Below, in pieces: positions 47,156 through 58,345 of a DNA stretch of 64,000 nt. The position numbers were made by a program, and so were the translations under genes. Origin of the DNA: Balaenoptera acutorostrata (lineage: Eukaryota; Chordata; Mammalia; Artiodactyla; Balaenopteridae); the NCBI RefSeq assembly GCF_949987535.1, contig NC_080070.1:6754016-6818015 (forward strand), in the 5' to 3' direction. The notes under the pieces are model-generated. The model had not been told where the DNA came from. It saw nothing but the letters and a program-made list of their open reading frames with translations, and made no database searches. Position 1 is the first letter of the stretch; each line of letters opens with the position of its first letter.

Positions 47156-47346
47156 ATTCTTTTGGATAAATATCCAGAAGTAGAATTTCCCACTTTTTGA
47201 ATTTTGAATCATTTGAATGTATTTTTCTATTCAAAAATTAAATTTTAAAAGGAGTCCCCAATCTTCTTTACAGTTGTATTTTTTATATTTACATTTTTAA
47301 TTTTATTTTTTAAACACAAAAGAACTTGAATGTAAAACGTATGCTG

Positions 47347-47639
47347 GGGCTTCGCTGGTGGCGCAGTGGTTGAGAATCTGCCTGCCAATGCAGGGAACAC
47401 AGGTTCGAGCCCTGGTCTGGGAAGATCCCACATGCCGCAGAGCAACTAGGCCCGTGAGCCACAGTTACTGAGCCTGCGCGTCTGGAGCCTGTGCTCCGCC
47501 ACAAGAGAGGCCGCGATAGTGAGAGGCCCGCGCACCGCGATGAAGAGTGGCCCCCGCTTGCCACAACTAGAGAAAGCCCTCGCACAGAAACGAAGACCCA
47601 ACACAGCCATAAATAAATAAGTAAATAAATAATTTTAAA
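47347..47639 (+). mobile_element. CHR-type SINE, full length
   Basis: Standard head and body with 'ggttcgagccc' and an (AAAT)n tail. Target duplication aaaacgtatgctg at 47334-47346 and aaaacatatgctg at 47640-47652 (12 of 13). Confidence 0.93.
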
Positions 47640-47652
47640 AAAACATATGCTG

Positions 47653-48370
47653 TGTTGTAGGTATGAGAGAAGGCTGCCCCAATAACCAGAGTTATTATTA
47701 TACCTACATATGATTATTCATACGGAATTTAATTCTCAGATTGAACCTCAAGACTTTTACTATCTGTTTTATTTTAACTCACAAATACAAGAAGAAAACA
47801 TGGATTTTTCAGAAACTATCACCCATTAAAACCTTAAGTCTAACACAAATATCAGAAGCCCTAGAAATCATTAAAAGATTTTTGTACTGGAAGGAATTAA
47901 GTAGTTGGTAGCTGGATTAATTCCTTCCTTCATTCATTTTTTTAAGAAAGGAACATATTATAATGTAAACAGTTGAAATCAGAGCACATTTTGAGGAAGA
48001 CAAATGAGACTGTAATATTTTGATAAGTTCTTGCAGTGCCTAGGCCACCAAACATGACCCCTGACAGCCTTAGAAAAACTTTAGCTTGCAATGTCGTTGG
48101 CTTTGTGCAAAACCATTTTCTAAAATATTTGAATCTGAATGTTATCTTGATTTTTCTCTTGTAACTAAACATATCTTACTTCCCTAAGGACAGATGGGTG
48201 CCTCAGACAGACTTTATCCACGTTCACGTGCTTAGAAAGACAAAATAGTAAGCATGTTCATAAATTTTGAACTACTATTCACATTCCAGATGTTACTGTT
48301 TAGATTCAGAGCGTCAGTGAGCCCCTTCTTCCCTCCATAGCTTTGACTCACAGCCATGCACACAAAGAAC
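47653..48370. other. No gene seen
   Basis: Single-copy, AT-rich sequence before the UBE2C pseudogene. No repeat recognised. Confidence 0.45.
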
Positions 48371-48969
48371 TGGCACCGCAGCCTGCAGCTCCTGTCTTCC
48401 TAGCAGCACTGCCTGGGCCTCCAGAGGCAAGAGGCTATGGCAGGAGCTGATGACCCTCAGAATGTCTGATTTGACAGAGGAATTTCTACCTTCCCTGAAG
48501 CAGACAACTTTTTCAAATGGGCGAGGACCATCCATGGCACAGCTGGCCAGTGTATGAAGACCTGAGGTGTATGCTCTCCCTGGAGGTACCCAGGGGCTAT
48601 CTGTCCACCACAGTGATGGTCCTCACACCCTGCTACCACCCCATCGGGGACACACAGGGTAACATCTGTCTGAACATCCTGAAGGACAAGTGGTCCATCC
48701 TGTACGATGTCAGGACCATTCTGCTCTCTGTGCAGAGCCTGCTAGGAGAACCCAGCACCCATAGCCCTTTGAACATATGCTGGTAACCTCTGGGAAAACC
48801 CCACAGCCTTTAAAAAATACCTGCAAGAAACCTACTCAAAGCAGGTCTCCAGCCAAGAACCCTGACCCAGCTGTCTGGCTGCTCTCCTTGTATTGTCTTT
48901 TTAATATTTTCCTTAGATGGTCTGTCCTTTCCTTGATTTCTGTATAGGACTGTGTAACTGAAACTGTGC

Positions 48970-49413
48970 TGTTGAGATAGGCTGGGACCTGGGACGCTTT
49001 ACCAGAGTGCTTGCACTTGGACCTGGACAAACAGCTACTGCAGCAACAGCATACAAAGAAACTATAAGGAAGTAAAAATAACTGCACGCATGTGCAGTCG
49101 AAGTCGGGGCAATTATGAACAATAAGATACACTTCTGAGTAGGGTACTGGCATGACCCCTGCACACAGCATCACCAAGGGGGAGGGCAGACCACCTAAGC
49201 CACCCCTCCAGCCCGACCCACCGATCTGCCTCTACCCTCACCCCATTTAAGGGACCAGCCTGCCCTCCTCGGAGAGTGAGCAAGGGCACCTGTTTCTTGT
49301 TCTCACTCCCTCCTGCTGTAGCATGAGTCCCAATAAAACTTTGCCTGAATTTCTCATCTGGCTTCTTATCAGTTTCTATTGATTAAAGTGTCCAAGGACC
49401 TGGGTTGGTAACA
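48970..49413 (+). mobile_element. Solo LTR (ERV1-like), inside the UBE2C pseudogene
   Basis: Starts TGTTGAGATAGG and ends GGTTGGTAACA. It has AATAAAACTTTGCC at about 49332 as its poly(A) signal. Flanks gtgc/gtgt give a 4-bp target duplication with one mismatch. It is related to the minus-strand LTR at 52,066. Confidence 0.78.
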
Positions 49414-49469
49414 GTGTCATCTTTGTTTTGTTTCTGTTTTTGTTGTTGTTTTGTTTTGTTGTTTTTTGA

Positions 49470-49572
49470 GATGATTTTTTTTTGAATTTTATTTTTTATA
49501 CAGCAGATTCTTATTAGTTATCTATTTTATACATATTAGCATATATATGTCAATCCCAATCTCCCAATTCAT
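49470..49572 (-). repeat. Short L1 3' UTR fragment (antisense)
   Basis: T-tract, then 'acagcagattcttattagtt' and 'gtcaatcccaatctcccaat', the same 3' UTR text as at 29.57-29.64 kb. Confidence 0.75.
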
Positions 49573-49668
49573 TGTTTCTGCTGTTTAATTTTAAGTCTCT
49601 GTTTGAGCCCTTGTGATGAATATATTAAATCAATACATTTTGGATTTGGAAAACAAAAAACAAAAAAC

Positions 49669-50019
49669 GAGTCAACTGGGCCAACTATCACCTTTTCATC
49701 CAAAGCACAGAGCCCCCTAGTGCTGGGGTGAAGAAATGCAGCAGGAATCAAAGGTCATAATGGCATTTCCCAAACCACCTCCCTGAATGGGAGAGGGCTG
49801 GTCCAGAGTGGTACCCAGCTAACATCCAGACCATGTGAGACTCAGAAGAGTAAGCCTGAGGAGGAGAGACTAACCTGAGTCTGCCAGAAACAGATCTTCT
49901 CTGGTCAACTTAGAGCATGGAAACAGGGAGCCCCAAGCAGACTGCACATGGGCACAGGGAGACCCAGGAACACAAGAGAGGGGATGTGGCATCTGCTTCC
50001 TGATCTGAGGCAAAGAAAC
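49669..50019. other. No gene seen
   Basis: Single-copy sequence between the UBE2C pseudogene and an LTR. Confidence 0.45.
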
Positions 50020-50470
50020 TGTTGCAGAAACTCGGCCTCTGCTCACCCGTGCCGAATAGAAACGCGGAGACAGGGTTTTGGGTGACGTAGAAAAGAGTAG
50101 CTTTTATTGCTTTGCCAGGCAAAGGGGGCCACAGTGGGCTAATGCCCTCAAGACTGTGCGACCCACCCTGGAGGGGGTAGTGAGGAGTTATAGTGTTCAA
50201 GGAGCAGGGTGTAATCAGCTCATGGACAATTCTCGGATTGGTTGGCATCAAGGTGAAGTTTCAAGCATCGTCAACCTTCTGGTTCCAACCAGTCTGGGGT
50301 CTATGTGGTTGTGGTCAGCAGTTTTCATCTGGTGGGTCAGCTTCCTGTACAAACAACTTAGGAATGTGTGTCAGGCCTTTATCTGTGTCTTTTTAGGGAA
50401 CTGGGAGTTCCCTGATTCTGCGATGTGGCAGAATTATAGTCTAAATTGTTACCAGTTCCCCAGCCCAACA
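50020..50470 (-). mobile_element. LTR-like element (antisense)
   Basis: Bounded by TGTTGCAG on the left and CCCAACA on the right. Read on the minus strand it has AATAAA (plus tttatt at 50104-50109) placed as an LTR poly(A) signal. The target duplication is not convincing. It is a different family from the 48.97-kb and 52.07-kb LTRs. Confidence 0.5.
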
Positions 50471-51059
50471 GCTATTGTCTCTACATCTTCACATTTGCCA
50501 ATCATTCACTCTTGAGTCAGCGTTTTGCTTCAGAAGACAAGGACTTTTGTACACAGTTTCAAAACACTAGTCCAATGTCTGGATCAGTGGATGTCAGGCT
50601 TTCCCCCAAGTTCTTCCCCCTAGATTACTCCTCATTCTATGAGAAGGAGTGAATACTCTTCCCAGGGAGTGGAATTTAAATACGTATTTCTCTCCTTTGG
50701 AAACTGAGGTGCAAGCAATTCTCTCTGAAAAGACTAGGGGGTTCTTGGAAAGCTGTTCTTTGAACAGTCCCTCTCAGAAGCCAGCTGCCATGCTATGAGA
50801 AGCTCAAACTGTATGAAAAGACCACACACATGTGGGCCCTAGGGTAACATCCCCGGCATCACTGACCAGCCATGTGAGTGATGCAACTTGTACATTGCAG
50901 CTCCACTGAGATCCCAGGTAACTGCAACTCCAGCCAACATTACATGGAGCAGAACCAGCCAGCCAGCCCTGTCAATCCACAGATTCTTGAAAGATAATAA
51001 AACGTTGGAAATGTTATAAATAAATTATGACTATATTAGATTATATATTACATATAAAT
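50471..51059. other. No gene seen; MaLR-like LTR end near 50890-51010
   Basis: Mostly single-copy. The segment around 50890-51010 resembles an ERVL-MaLR 3' end ('gattcttgaaagataataaa'). Confidence 0.35.
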
Positions 51060-52020
51060 TTAATTGGCAAAAAAGATCAATGCTTTTGTATTATCCCCAG
51101 GACCTCAACCGTACAATTGGATGTGTATGTTCCTGAAAATAAGGGTACGCCTTATTTTATTAGAGTAAATCTGTACCTGACTTTGGTGGATATCATGAAA
51201 CTTTAGCCACAAAAGTGTCTACAGACAATAAAAATTCAGAGCTATAGAATGTAAAACTACTGCTGTGCTGATAATAGCTAGCACAGATGTTGACAAAACA
51301 ATAGTTTCCAACTGTGGATAACAAACATCCTTCTACACTGCAACAAATGAAGCAAGTGCAGTAAAGCAACTACCAAAAAATGACCCCATTTATGATGAGT
51401 TTGGCCTTCTAGCCAAACTCTTGTCAAAGCAAAAATTTGCTTGTTGCCACTTGCTATGTGATTGTAAATTTCACTTTGGAACTGGTCTTGTAATGCAGTC
51501 TATTGAAAGCTTTCATCCAGCCATATTAGTACTACATGGGTTTGGAAATCAAGGAGACAAAGGGAGGTGTGGGGTGTAAAAAAAGATATTTTCAAACCAG
51601 TGGCCTCTAATTTTACAGACTTTGGTTGGTGCCCAGATGAGGAGGGGCACAATGTAACTGCATTCTACCAGCTTTGTTTTGCATAGACACAACCTGTAAT
51701 CAAATGCAGAAATACAGCCGCTTTCTTAGCAAGAATTTTCTTAGTATTTCCAGTGGAATCAGTAATTTACAAAGCAGTTCTAAGTGAAGTACCCAGTGAA
51801 GAGCCAAGATTGGAATGACTTTTAGAAATCCAGCTCTAAGAAACGAACAAGTACTCTTCTCAAGCTGCATGAGAAACCACCCCAGAATACGAAACCACAA
51901 AGGCAAAATAACAAGCCTTATAAACAGCCCCTACAAAATACAGAAGAATGAGGCCAAAAGCTGCAAAACAGGAAGCACATCACAAAATATCTTCTCTCAG
52001 TCAACATCATGAGACCCTGA
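51060..52020 (+). pseudogene. Possible decayed coding sequence, source not recognised
   Basis: Successive plus-strand frames look protein-like rather than random: DVYVPENKGTPYFIRVNLYL near 51120, NDPIYDEFGLLAKLLSKQKF near 51380, and a lysine/proline-rich KLHEKPPQNTKPQRQNNKPY near 51865. They are broken by stops and frame changes, and no introns are evident. I do not recognise the family. It could be a retropseudogene or chance. Confidence 0.3.
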
Positions 52021-52065
52021 GATAAAGGGGGAAAAAAGTCAGGAACCTAGAGAAGAAACTGAAAG

Positions 52066-52609
52066 TGTTACTGACCAGCGTTCTTGACCTTCCCCAATCA
52101 ATAGAAATTGACCAGAGGCCAGACGAGAAATTCAGGCAAGACTTTAATCGGGGCCCCTGCTGCAGCAGGGGGGAGGGAGAACAAACAGCAGGTTCCCTTG
52201 CTTGCTCGCTCCCCGAGGGAGGGGCAAGCTTGTTTCTTATATGGGGTGAGGGTAGGAATGTGTCTGGGGGTCGGGCCAGAGGGGTGGCTTAGATGTTTTG
52301 CTCGCCGCTCTGGTGGCGTTGCGTGCAGGGGGCATGCGCAGTACCCTGCTTTTGCTCCCGACACCCTGTTTTTGCTCCAGGCTCTTCAAAAGTGGCAGTT
52401 GCGTGGGTTTTGGGGTTTTTTTTTGGTCTCTTTGTATCCTTTGGGTCCAGAATTTGCCCCAACTGCGCATGCACGCAGTTATTTTTAGTCCCATATAGTT
52501 TCTTTGTATTTTGTAGCTTGAGGAGAGGTGTGTCCAGATGCAATGTTTGCAGCATTGTAGCAAAGGGTCTCAGGTCCCAGCAAAAGGTCTCAGGTCCCAG
52601 CCTGTCTCA
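52066..52609 (-). mobile_element. Solo LTR (ERV1-like), antisense
   Basis: Begins TGTTACTGACC, ends CCTGTCTCA, with an exact 4-bp target duplication, aaag, at 52062-52065 and 52610-52613. The minus strand matches the plus-strand LTR at 48,970 (shared 'acaaagaaactata' and 'aaaataactgc.cgcatg.gca' blocks and 'cttgcctgaatttctc'). It has a TATA-like 'catataaga' on the minus strand. Confidence 0.8.
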
Positions 52610-53870
52610 AAAGCAATCAAACAACTTGAAAAAACAGGCAGCAAACAGAAAAAAAAAAAAAAAAACAGTTGGAGAAAATTCAAAAAGAGACAGACCTTCT
52701 CCAGGAGCTAGAAGATTTAGAATTGAGTCTTTTAAATATTCATAGAAAACAAGTTGGATACCAGAAATAAGTACAAATATATCTCCTTGTTAAACCTGAT
52801 GGAGTACCTCAAACATTCTTTGGCCCACATTTGATGTTCATCTTAGTTTATTTAATATTCTGAATACACGGGAAATGTTTCAATGTTTGTTCAATTGATT
52901 TTTCCAACCTTTCAATATAATGTGGGAAGGATGAGGAGTAAGGTCTTTTTGTTTGTTTAACTAAAGCTTGATGAACTAAAAGAGAGATGTCATTATCTAC
53001 TAAGTGACAGAATCTCATACACAGGAGTTAAAACGACTTAAATTTTTGTTTTTTTCAAGAGAGGAGACCAAGGAAAAGAGAGTGACCAAAAAGGGAGAAG
53101 AATTCTGTGTGCTGACTCTTGTACTCCGCAGAACCTCTGGTAAAGTTTCTAAAACTGAAAAAAGAAAGGAAAGGCTGAATATGAATAATTGTGTGTGAAT
53201 GCTGGTTTTTTAAAAAACAGTAAAAACACTGCATTAGAGTCATAGGCTGAAATAGAAACAATGCAAAATTTCATAGGAATGAGGAAACAGAGAGAAAGCT
53301 GAAGAAGAAGTAAAGAGAACTCTTGGAAATAGTGGGGAGGACTTTGAACTCTTACATTTGTGTCATTATAGCTTGGACCAAATTTCACCAGTTCATCAAG
53401 GAATGGGGGATCTCAGCTGACATCTGAGTGACAAATTATAAATTGAGGGCTTTGGACGTATTAAATATCAGGATATAATTTAACAAGGAGTCTTCTGTCA
53501 CCAAGGATTTTATAATATACTTGGGGATACACACAAGAAATAGCAAGCACTGATCTGGCTGTGCATAGAACATGACAGAATCAAATAGGGGCACATGAGT
53601 CAGCCTTGGGTGGGTCAGGAAACTTTCCTTAAGAAAGAGATGAGATTTAAGATGAATCCTTAAACCTCCATGATGAATTGGGGTAGTCATCCACAGCGTG
53701 TGTGTATGTCTGGGGAGGTGGGGGAACTGGGAGAAGTGCGAGAGCTGCTGTAGGAAGCAATTCAGGCAGAAGGGCAGGATGCTTGGGTCTGACTATAGGA
53801 GTGAGAATAGTGGGGATCTAGATGGATGCCCCAGCATTAAGAGCTTTGCTTAAAATACCAAGGAGTCTGG
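52610..53870. other. No gene seen
   Basis: Starts with an A-rich stretch (A-run about 52650-52667). The rest is single-copy with no recognisable frame. An old interspersed repeat is possible at 53580-53850. Confidence 0.4.
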
Positions 53871-54168
53871 GCTTCCCTGGTGGCGCAGTGGTTGAGAATC
53901 TGCCTGCCAATGCAGGGGACACGGGTTCGATCCCTGGTCTGGGAAGATCCCACATGCCTCGGAGCAACTAGGCCCGTGAGCCACAACTGCTGAGCCTGCG
54001 CATCTGGAGCCTGTGCTCCGCAACAAGAGAGGCCGCGATAGTGAGAGGCCTGCGCACCGCGATGAAGAGTGGCCCCCGCTCGCCGCAACTGGAGAAAGCC
54101 CTCGCACAGAAACGAAGACCCAACACAGCCAAAAATAAATAAATAAATAAATAAATATTTAAAAAAAA
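53871..54168 (+). mobile_element. CHR-type SINE, full length
   Basis: Standard head, 'ggttcgatccc', full body and (AAAT)n tail. An exact 19-bp target duplication, aaaataccaaggagtctgg, lies at 53852-53870 and 54169-54187. The perfect, long duplication suggests one of the younger insertions here. Confidence 0.96.
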
Positions 54169-54224
54169 AAAATACCAAGGAGTCTGGAATTTGTGAGGGC
54201 AGTTTAAGAAGCATAAAAGGATAA

Positions 54225-56440
54225 TCAGCAGAAGAATATCGACTATATTTCTTCCCGGTTTATCGAGTGTTTTTATCATTAAATGGGTGTTGAATTTTGT
54301 CAAACTTTTCTTCTGCCTCTATTGAGATGATCATGTGATTTTTGTCCTTCATTCTACTAATAAGGTAAAACACATTGATTGATATTTATATATTGAACCA
54401 ACCTGGCATTCCTGGGATAAATCCAAGTACATACTTCTTTTTATAAGTTGCTGTATTCTATTTGCTAGTATTTTGTTGAGGGTTCTTATGTCTATATTCG
54501 TAAGGGATATTGGTCTGTAGTTTCCTTTTCTTGTAATGTCTTTGTCTGGATAATACTGACCTCATGGAAAAATTGTGAAGTCCTTCCTCCTCTCTTATTT
54601 TTTTAAAGTGTTTGAGAAGTATTGGTGTTAATTCTTCTTTAAATGTTTAGTAGAATTCACCAGTGAAGCCATCTGGTTTTTCTTTGGGGGCAGTTATTTT
54701 AATTGCTAATTTAATCTCTTACTTACAGGTTATAGGTATATTCAGATTTTATTTCAACTTGTGTCACTTTCAGTAGTTTGTGTCTTTCTAGGAATTTGTC
54801 CATTTCACCCAAGTTATCTAATACATTGGCATACAGTTGTTCTTAGTTTTTCCTTATATCCTTTTCATTTCTGTAAGGTCAGTAGCACTGTATTCTCTTT
54901 CTTTCCTGATTTTAGTAATTTTAGCCTTCTATTTCTTGGTCAGACTAGCTAAAGATTTGTTGATTTTGTTGATTTTTTTCCCAAAGGACCAAGTTGTAGT
55001 TTCGCTCATTTTCTTTATTGCTTTTCTATTGCCTGTTTCATTTATTTCTACTCTGATCTTTATTATATCCTTTCTTCCACTTGCTTTATGTTTAGTGGCT
55101 CTTCTTTCTCTGATTTCTTAAGGTGGAAGATTACTTTATTGATTTTTTAATAAAGGCATTTACAGCTTTATATTTCCCTCTAAGCATCATTGTGTTAGCT
55201 GCATCTCATAAGTTTTGGCATGTTTTCATTTTCATTCATCTCAAAATATTTTCTAAATTCCCTTGTGATTTCTTCTTTGACCCATTGGTTATTTGGGAAT
55301 GTGTTGTTTAATTTCCACATATTTGTGTCAACAAGAATTCAACCTATTTTTTAATTGGATGGTTTGATTGTGGTTTCTTTTATATTGAGTTGTATGATTT
55401 CTTTATGTATTTTGGATAATAACCCCTTATCAGGCACATCATTTACAAATATCTTCTCCCATTAAGTAGGTTGTCTTTTTGTTTTGTCGATGGTTTCCTC
55501 AGCTGTGCAAAAGTTTTTAAGTTTAATTAGGCCCCGTTAGTTTATTTTTGCTTTGTTTCCCTTGCCTGAGGAGACAGATCCAAAAAAATATTACTAAGAC
55601 TATGTCAGAGTGTTCTGCCTATGTTTTCTTCTACAATTTTTATGGTTTCCAGTACTACATTTAGATATTTAATCCATTTTGAGTTTGTTTTTGTATACAG
55701 TTTGAGAAAATGTTCTAATTTCATTCTTCTACATGTAACTGTCCAGTTTTCCCAATGCCACTTATTGAAGAGACTGCCTTTTCCCCATTGGATATTCTTG
55801 CCTCTTTTGTTGTGGATTAATTGACCATATGTGTGTGGGTTTATTTTTTGGCCCTCTCATCTGTTCCACTGATCTATGTGTCTGTTTTTGTGCCAGTACC
55901 ATACTGTTTTGGTTACTGTGGCTTTGTAGTATAGTCTGCAGTCAGGAAACATGATACCTCCAGCTTCGTTCTTTTTTCTCAGGATCTTATCTTGTAGGGT
56001 AGCTCTGCAGATAATAAATTCTTTCCACTTCTCTTTATCTGGGGATGTTTTAAATTTCTTCTTAATTTTTGAAGAACAGTTTTGCTAGATAAAGAATGTG
56101 GGGTCGATAGTCTTTTCTTTCAGCACTTTGAATGTACCATCCTATGGACCACTGGCTTCTATGGTTTCTGATGAGAAATCAGATGTTAATCTTGTTGAGG
56201 ATCCCTTGTATGTGATGAGTCACTTCTCTCTTGCTGTTTTTAAGATTCTTTGTCTTTTGTAGTTTGATTATAATGGGTGTGGGTCTCTTTGAATTTATCC
56301 TACTTAAAGTTCATTGAGTTTCTTAGATGTGTACATTAATGGTTTTCATCAAATTTTGGAAGTTCACAGCCATTATTTCTTCAAATATTCTTCCTACCTC
56401 TTTCTTCTCTCCTCTGGCAATGTACATCACATTGCTCAGC
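54225..56440 (-). mobile_element. Rearranged L1 (antisense)
   Basis: Three antisense L1 blocks: ORF2 central part (54225-55340), ORF2 C-terminal part (55341-55985) and ORF1-side text (55986-56440). The order does not follow one intact element, so it is rearranged or a stack of copies. Confidence 0.75.
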
Positions 56441-58305
56441 CCACACATTCCCCACCTCATGCAGGTCCAGTGTCACCTGCTCAATCATGGGTAGCACTCT
56501 GGGATCTGTTCCTGCCTTCAAGCTGAAGGGAAGCTCTGGGAAGAGGCACAGAATGTCTTCTAGACTTTATTCTTCCCATGTACCTGGCTCTAATACTGGT
56601 TACATCTGTTTGTCCTTGCTGTAATGACATGCTCAGAGTAGAAGATTCCTGAACTGGCAGAGGCCTAGTGAAGTGACTGTCACCCAGTTTAAAGGTCTTC
56701 AGGCATCAAAGATGCAAAAACTTCACCAGAGTCAAGGTATTTAAACATTTTCATTTCCTCTCCATGGAAGCATGCTCTTCCCCCAAGTCAGAAAAATAGG
56801 AATCAGAAGGAGGACGTGAATTCATAATATAATTCATCTTTATTATTTCACTCAACTGAATATATTTACACACACTTTCCAGAATTTGTCATATTAAGGG
56901 TTATGCAGACTACAAAAGTATTAATGGTGACAGTCCATGCTCTTATAAATGGGTGAATCTGGAGGTAACCTGATACTTTGAAATTTTAAAAAAGCTGATG
57001 ATGACATAGATCATGTCCTCAAAGCATGTGTAAAGCGGTTAATATTGAAAACATCTGACCTTCCATCTAACTGGGAGGAGACTCCATAGTTCTCATATGT
57101 CACCCACACCAGGCAGCTCTCAATATAACCTGCTCAGCCATGAGCAGGACACCACCATCTTGGAACCGTAAGAAGCAAACTTAAGTAAGGAGGCTGCATG
57201 CCGATGGGTGGGGGCAGAAAGGCAGAAAGAAGCTGGAACGTCGATGCCACACTGGTCCCAGGCTGCCTACTCCTGGACTTCTTAATGTAAGACACTATAA
57301 ACCCCTAATGTGTTTAAGCCATTATTATTTGACCTCTTTGAGTTTTAACCTAATTCCTAAGCCTCAGGGACAAGGGGAGTGGGGGAGGGAGGGAAAAAGA
57401 AAGAGAACGAGAGAGAGAAGTATAAAGGAGTTTTCAATAGCTTTTTCTAGAGGAAATCTAGAATTTTACTTAGAATTTTAAATTTTTGCAAGATTGTCTA
57501 ATCTTGGCAATTTTACCATGCTTCTAATTTTTGTTCCAGTCTATTTCACTGGGAATGATTGGCAATAAAATCTTCTGATACTTCACAGACTCCTGTTCAT
57601 TTCCTCAGGGACAGCAAAGGAAGGTAGACTAGGTCCCACTTTCCATTCCAGCTTGGACTGGGGAAAGAAGTAAGGAGTAGCCATCATGTGATGAAGAAAG
57701 GAAGGCCTGAGTGCTGCCGCAGTGGAGACGGAGAGCTCAGGGCACCTGGCAAGCAGTGCTGGGCATCACAGAGGCCCACACGAGTCCAGCTTCTCCATTC
57801 TGCCACACCCAGGAGTTGACTGGACATTGTCTTACCTTCATGTATCTGAATCCTCTGGTTCTTATGTGACTATCTGTATTCTGACCTCAGGCTGGCCTTG
57901 GCCTCAGTCCCAGTGTCTGTCCTGACTCCGATCTGCCTACACAGATGAACTCGATTCTGATCCTTAATATCAGCCTAATCTCTGAAGCCTTTTCCCAGAT
58001 TTCCCCACCTTATTTTTTCTTTCTCCTTTATTATCCCCTACTACCTGCCACAGCCTGACAATTTACTTACAAAGAGCTGAAGCACCACAATGTGATATGC
58101 ATTTACCTCTCAAGCCCTCAAAGTCATGGACCCTCTTCCCATCCCACCAGTCTTACCATGCCCACCCCCCATGCTCGTAGCCTGAGGGTATCTCTAACTT
58201 AAAGAGACCCCAGGCATTTCAGCTTGCTATAGCAACTTACCTTTTAAATTATTTACTAATGTGGGGCTTCCTACAGTAACCTACCCTTTAAGTTATTTAG
58301 TAATT
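56441..58305 (-). other. GIMAP8: GIMAP8 3' UTR and downstream flank
   Basis: No gene seen. On the minus strand the first AATAAA after the GIMAP8 stop (plus tttatt at 58027-58032) is about 275 bp downstream and is a candidate poly(A) signal. A purine-rich GA tract lies at 57375-57420. Confidence 0.4.
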
Positions 58306-58345
58306 TTACAGTAACGTACTTTTAAAATTATTTAGTAATTTTTGG
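58225..58345 (-). repeat. Imperfect triplicated segment across the GIMAP8 stop codon
   Basis: Three diverged copies of an approximately 35-bp AT-rich unit at about 58309-58345, 58274-58308 and 58225-58258. On the minus strand each has a 'ta.taaataa.tt.aa' core followed by a 'gta.gtt.ct' end. The first copy encodes the last residues of GIMAP8. Confidence 0.6.

Larger units (their letters stand above)
48400..49668 (+). pseudogene. UBE2C: UBE2C processed pseudogene, split by an LTR and an L1 piece
   Basis: The frame 48517-48786 matches the ubiquitin-conjugating enzyme E2 C core: [32 protein letters not shown] with the active-site cysteine context, [20 protein letters not shown] and [13 protein letters not shown]. 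Upstream 'RLWQELMT' and downstream 'KKYLQETYSKQV..QEP' are present but in other frames or after a stop. No introns separate parts encoded by several exons in the parent gene, which marks a retrocopy. The 3' UTR matches to about 48965. It resumes after the LTR (48970-49413) and an L1 piece (about 49470-49572), ending in an A-rich tail near 49668. It is not expected to make a functional E2. Confidence 0.88.

Noticed and set aside
48517..48786. Possible functional UBE2C-like gene
   Set aside because: Frames shift on both sides, the N-terminus is scrambled, and there are no introns, so it is a retropseudogene.
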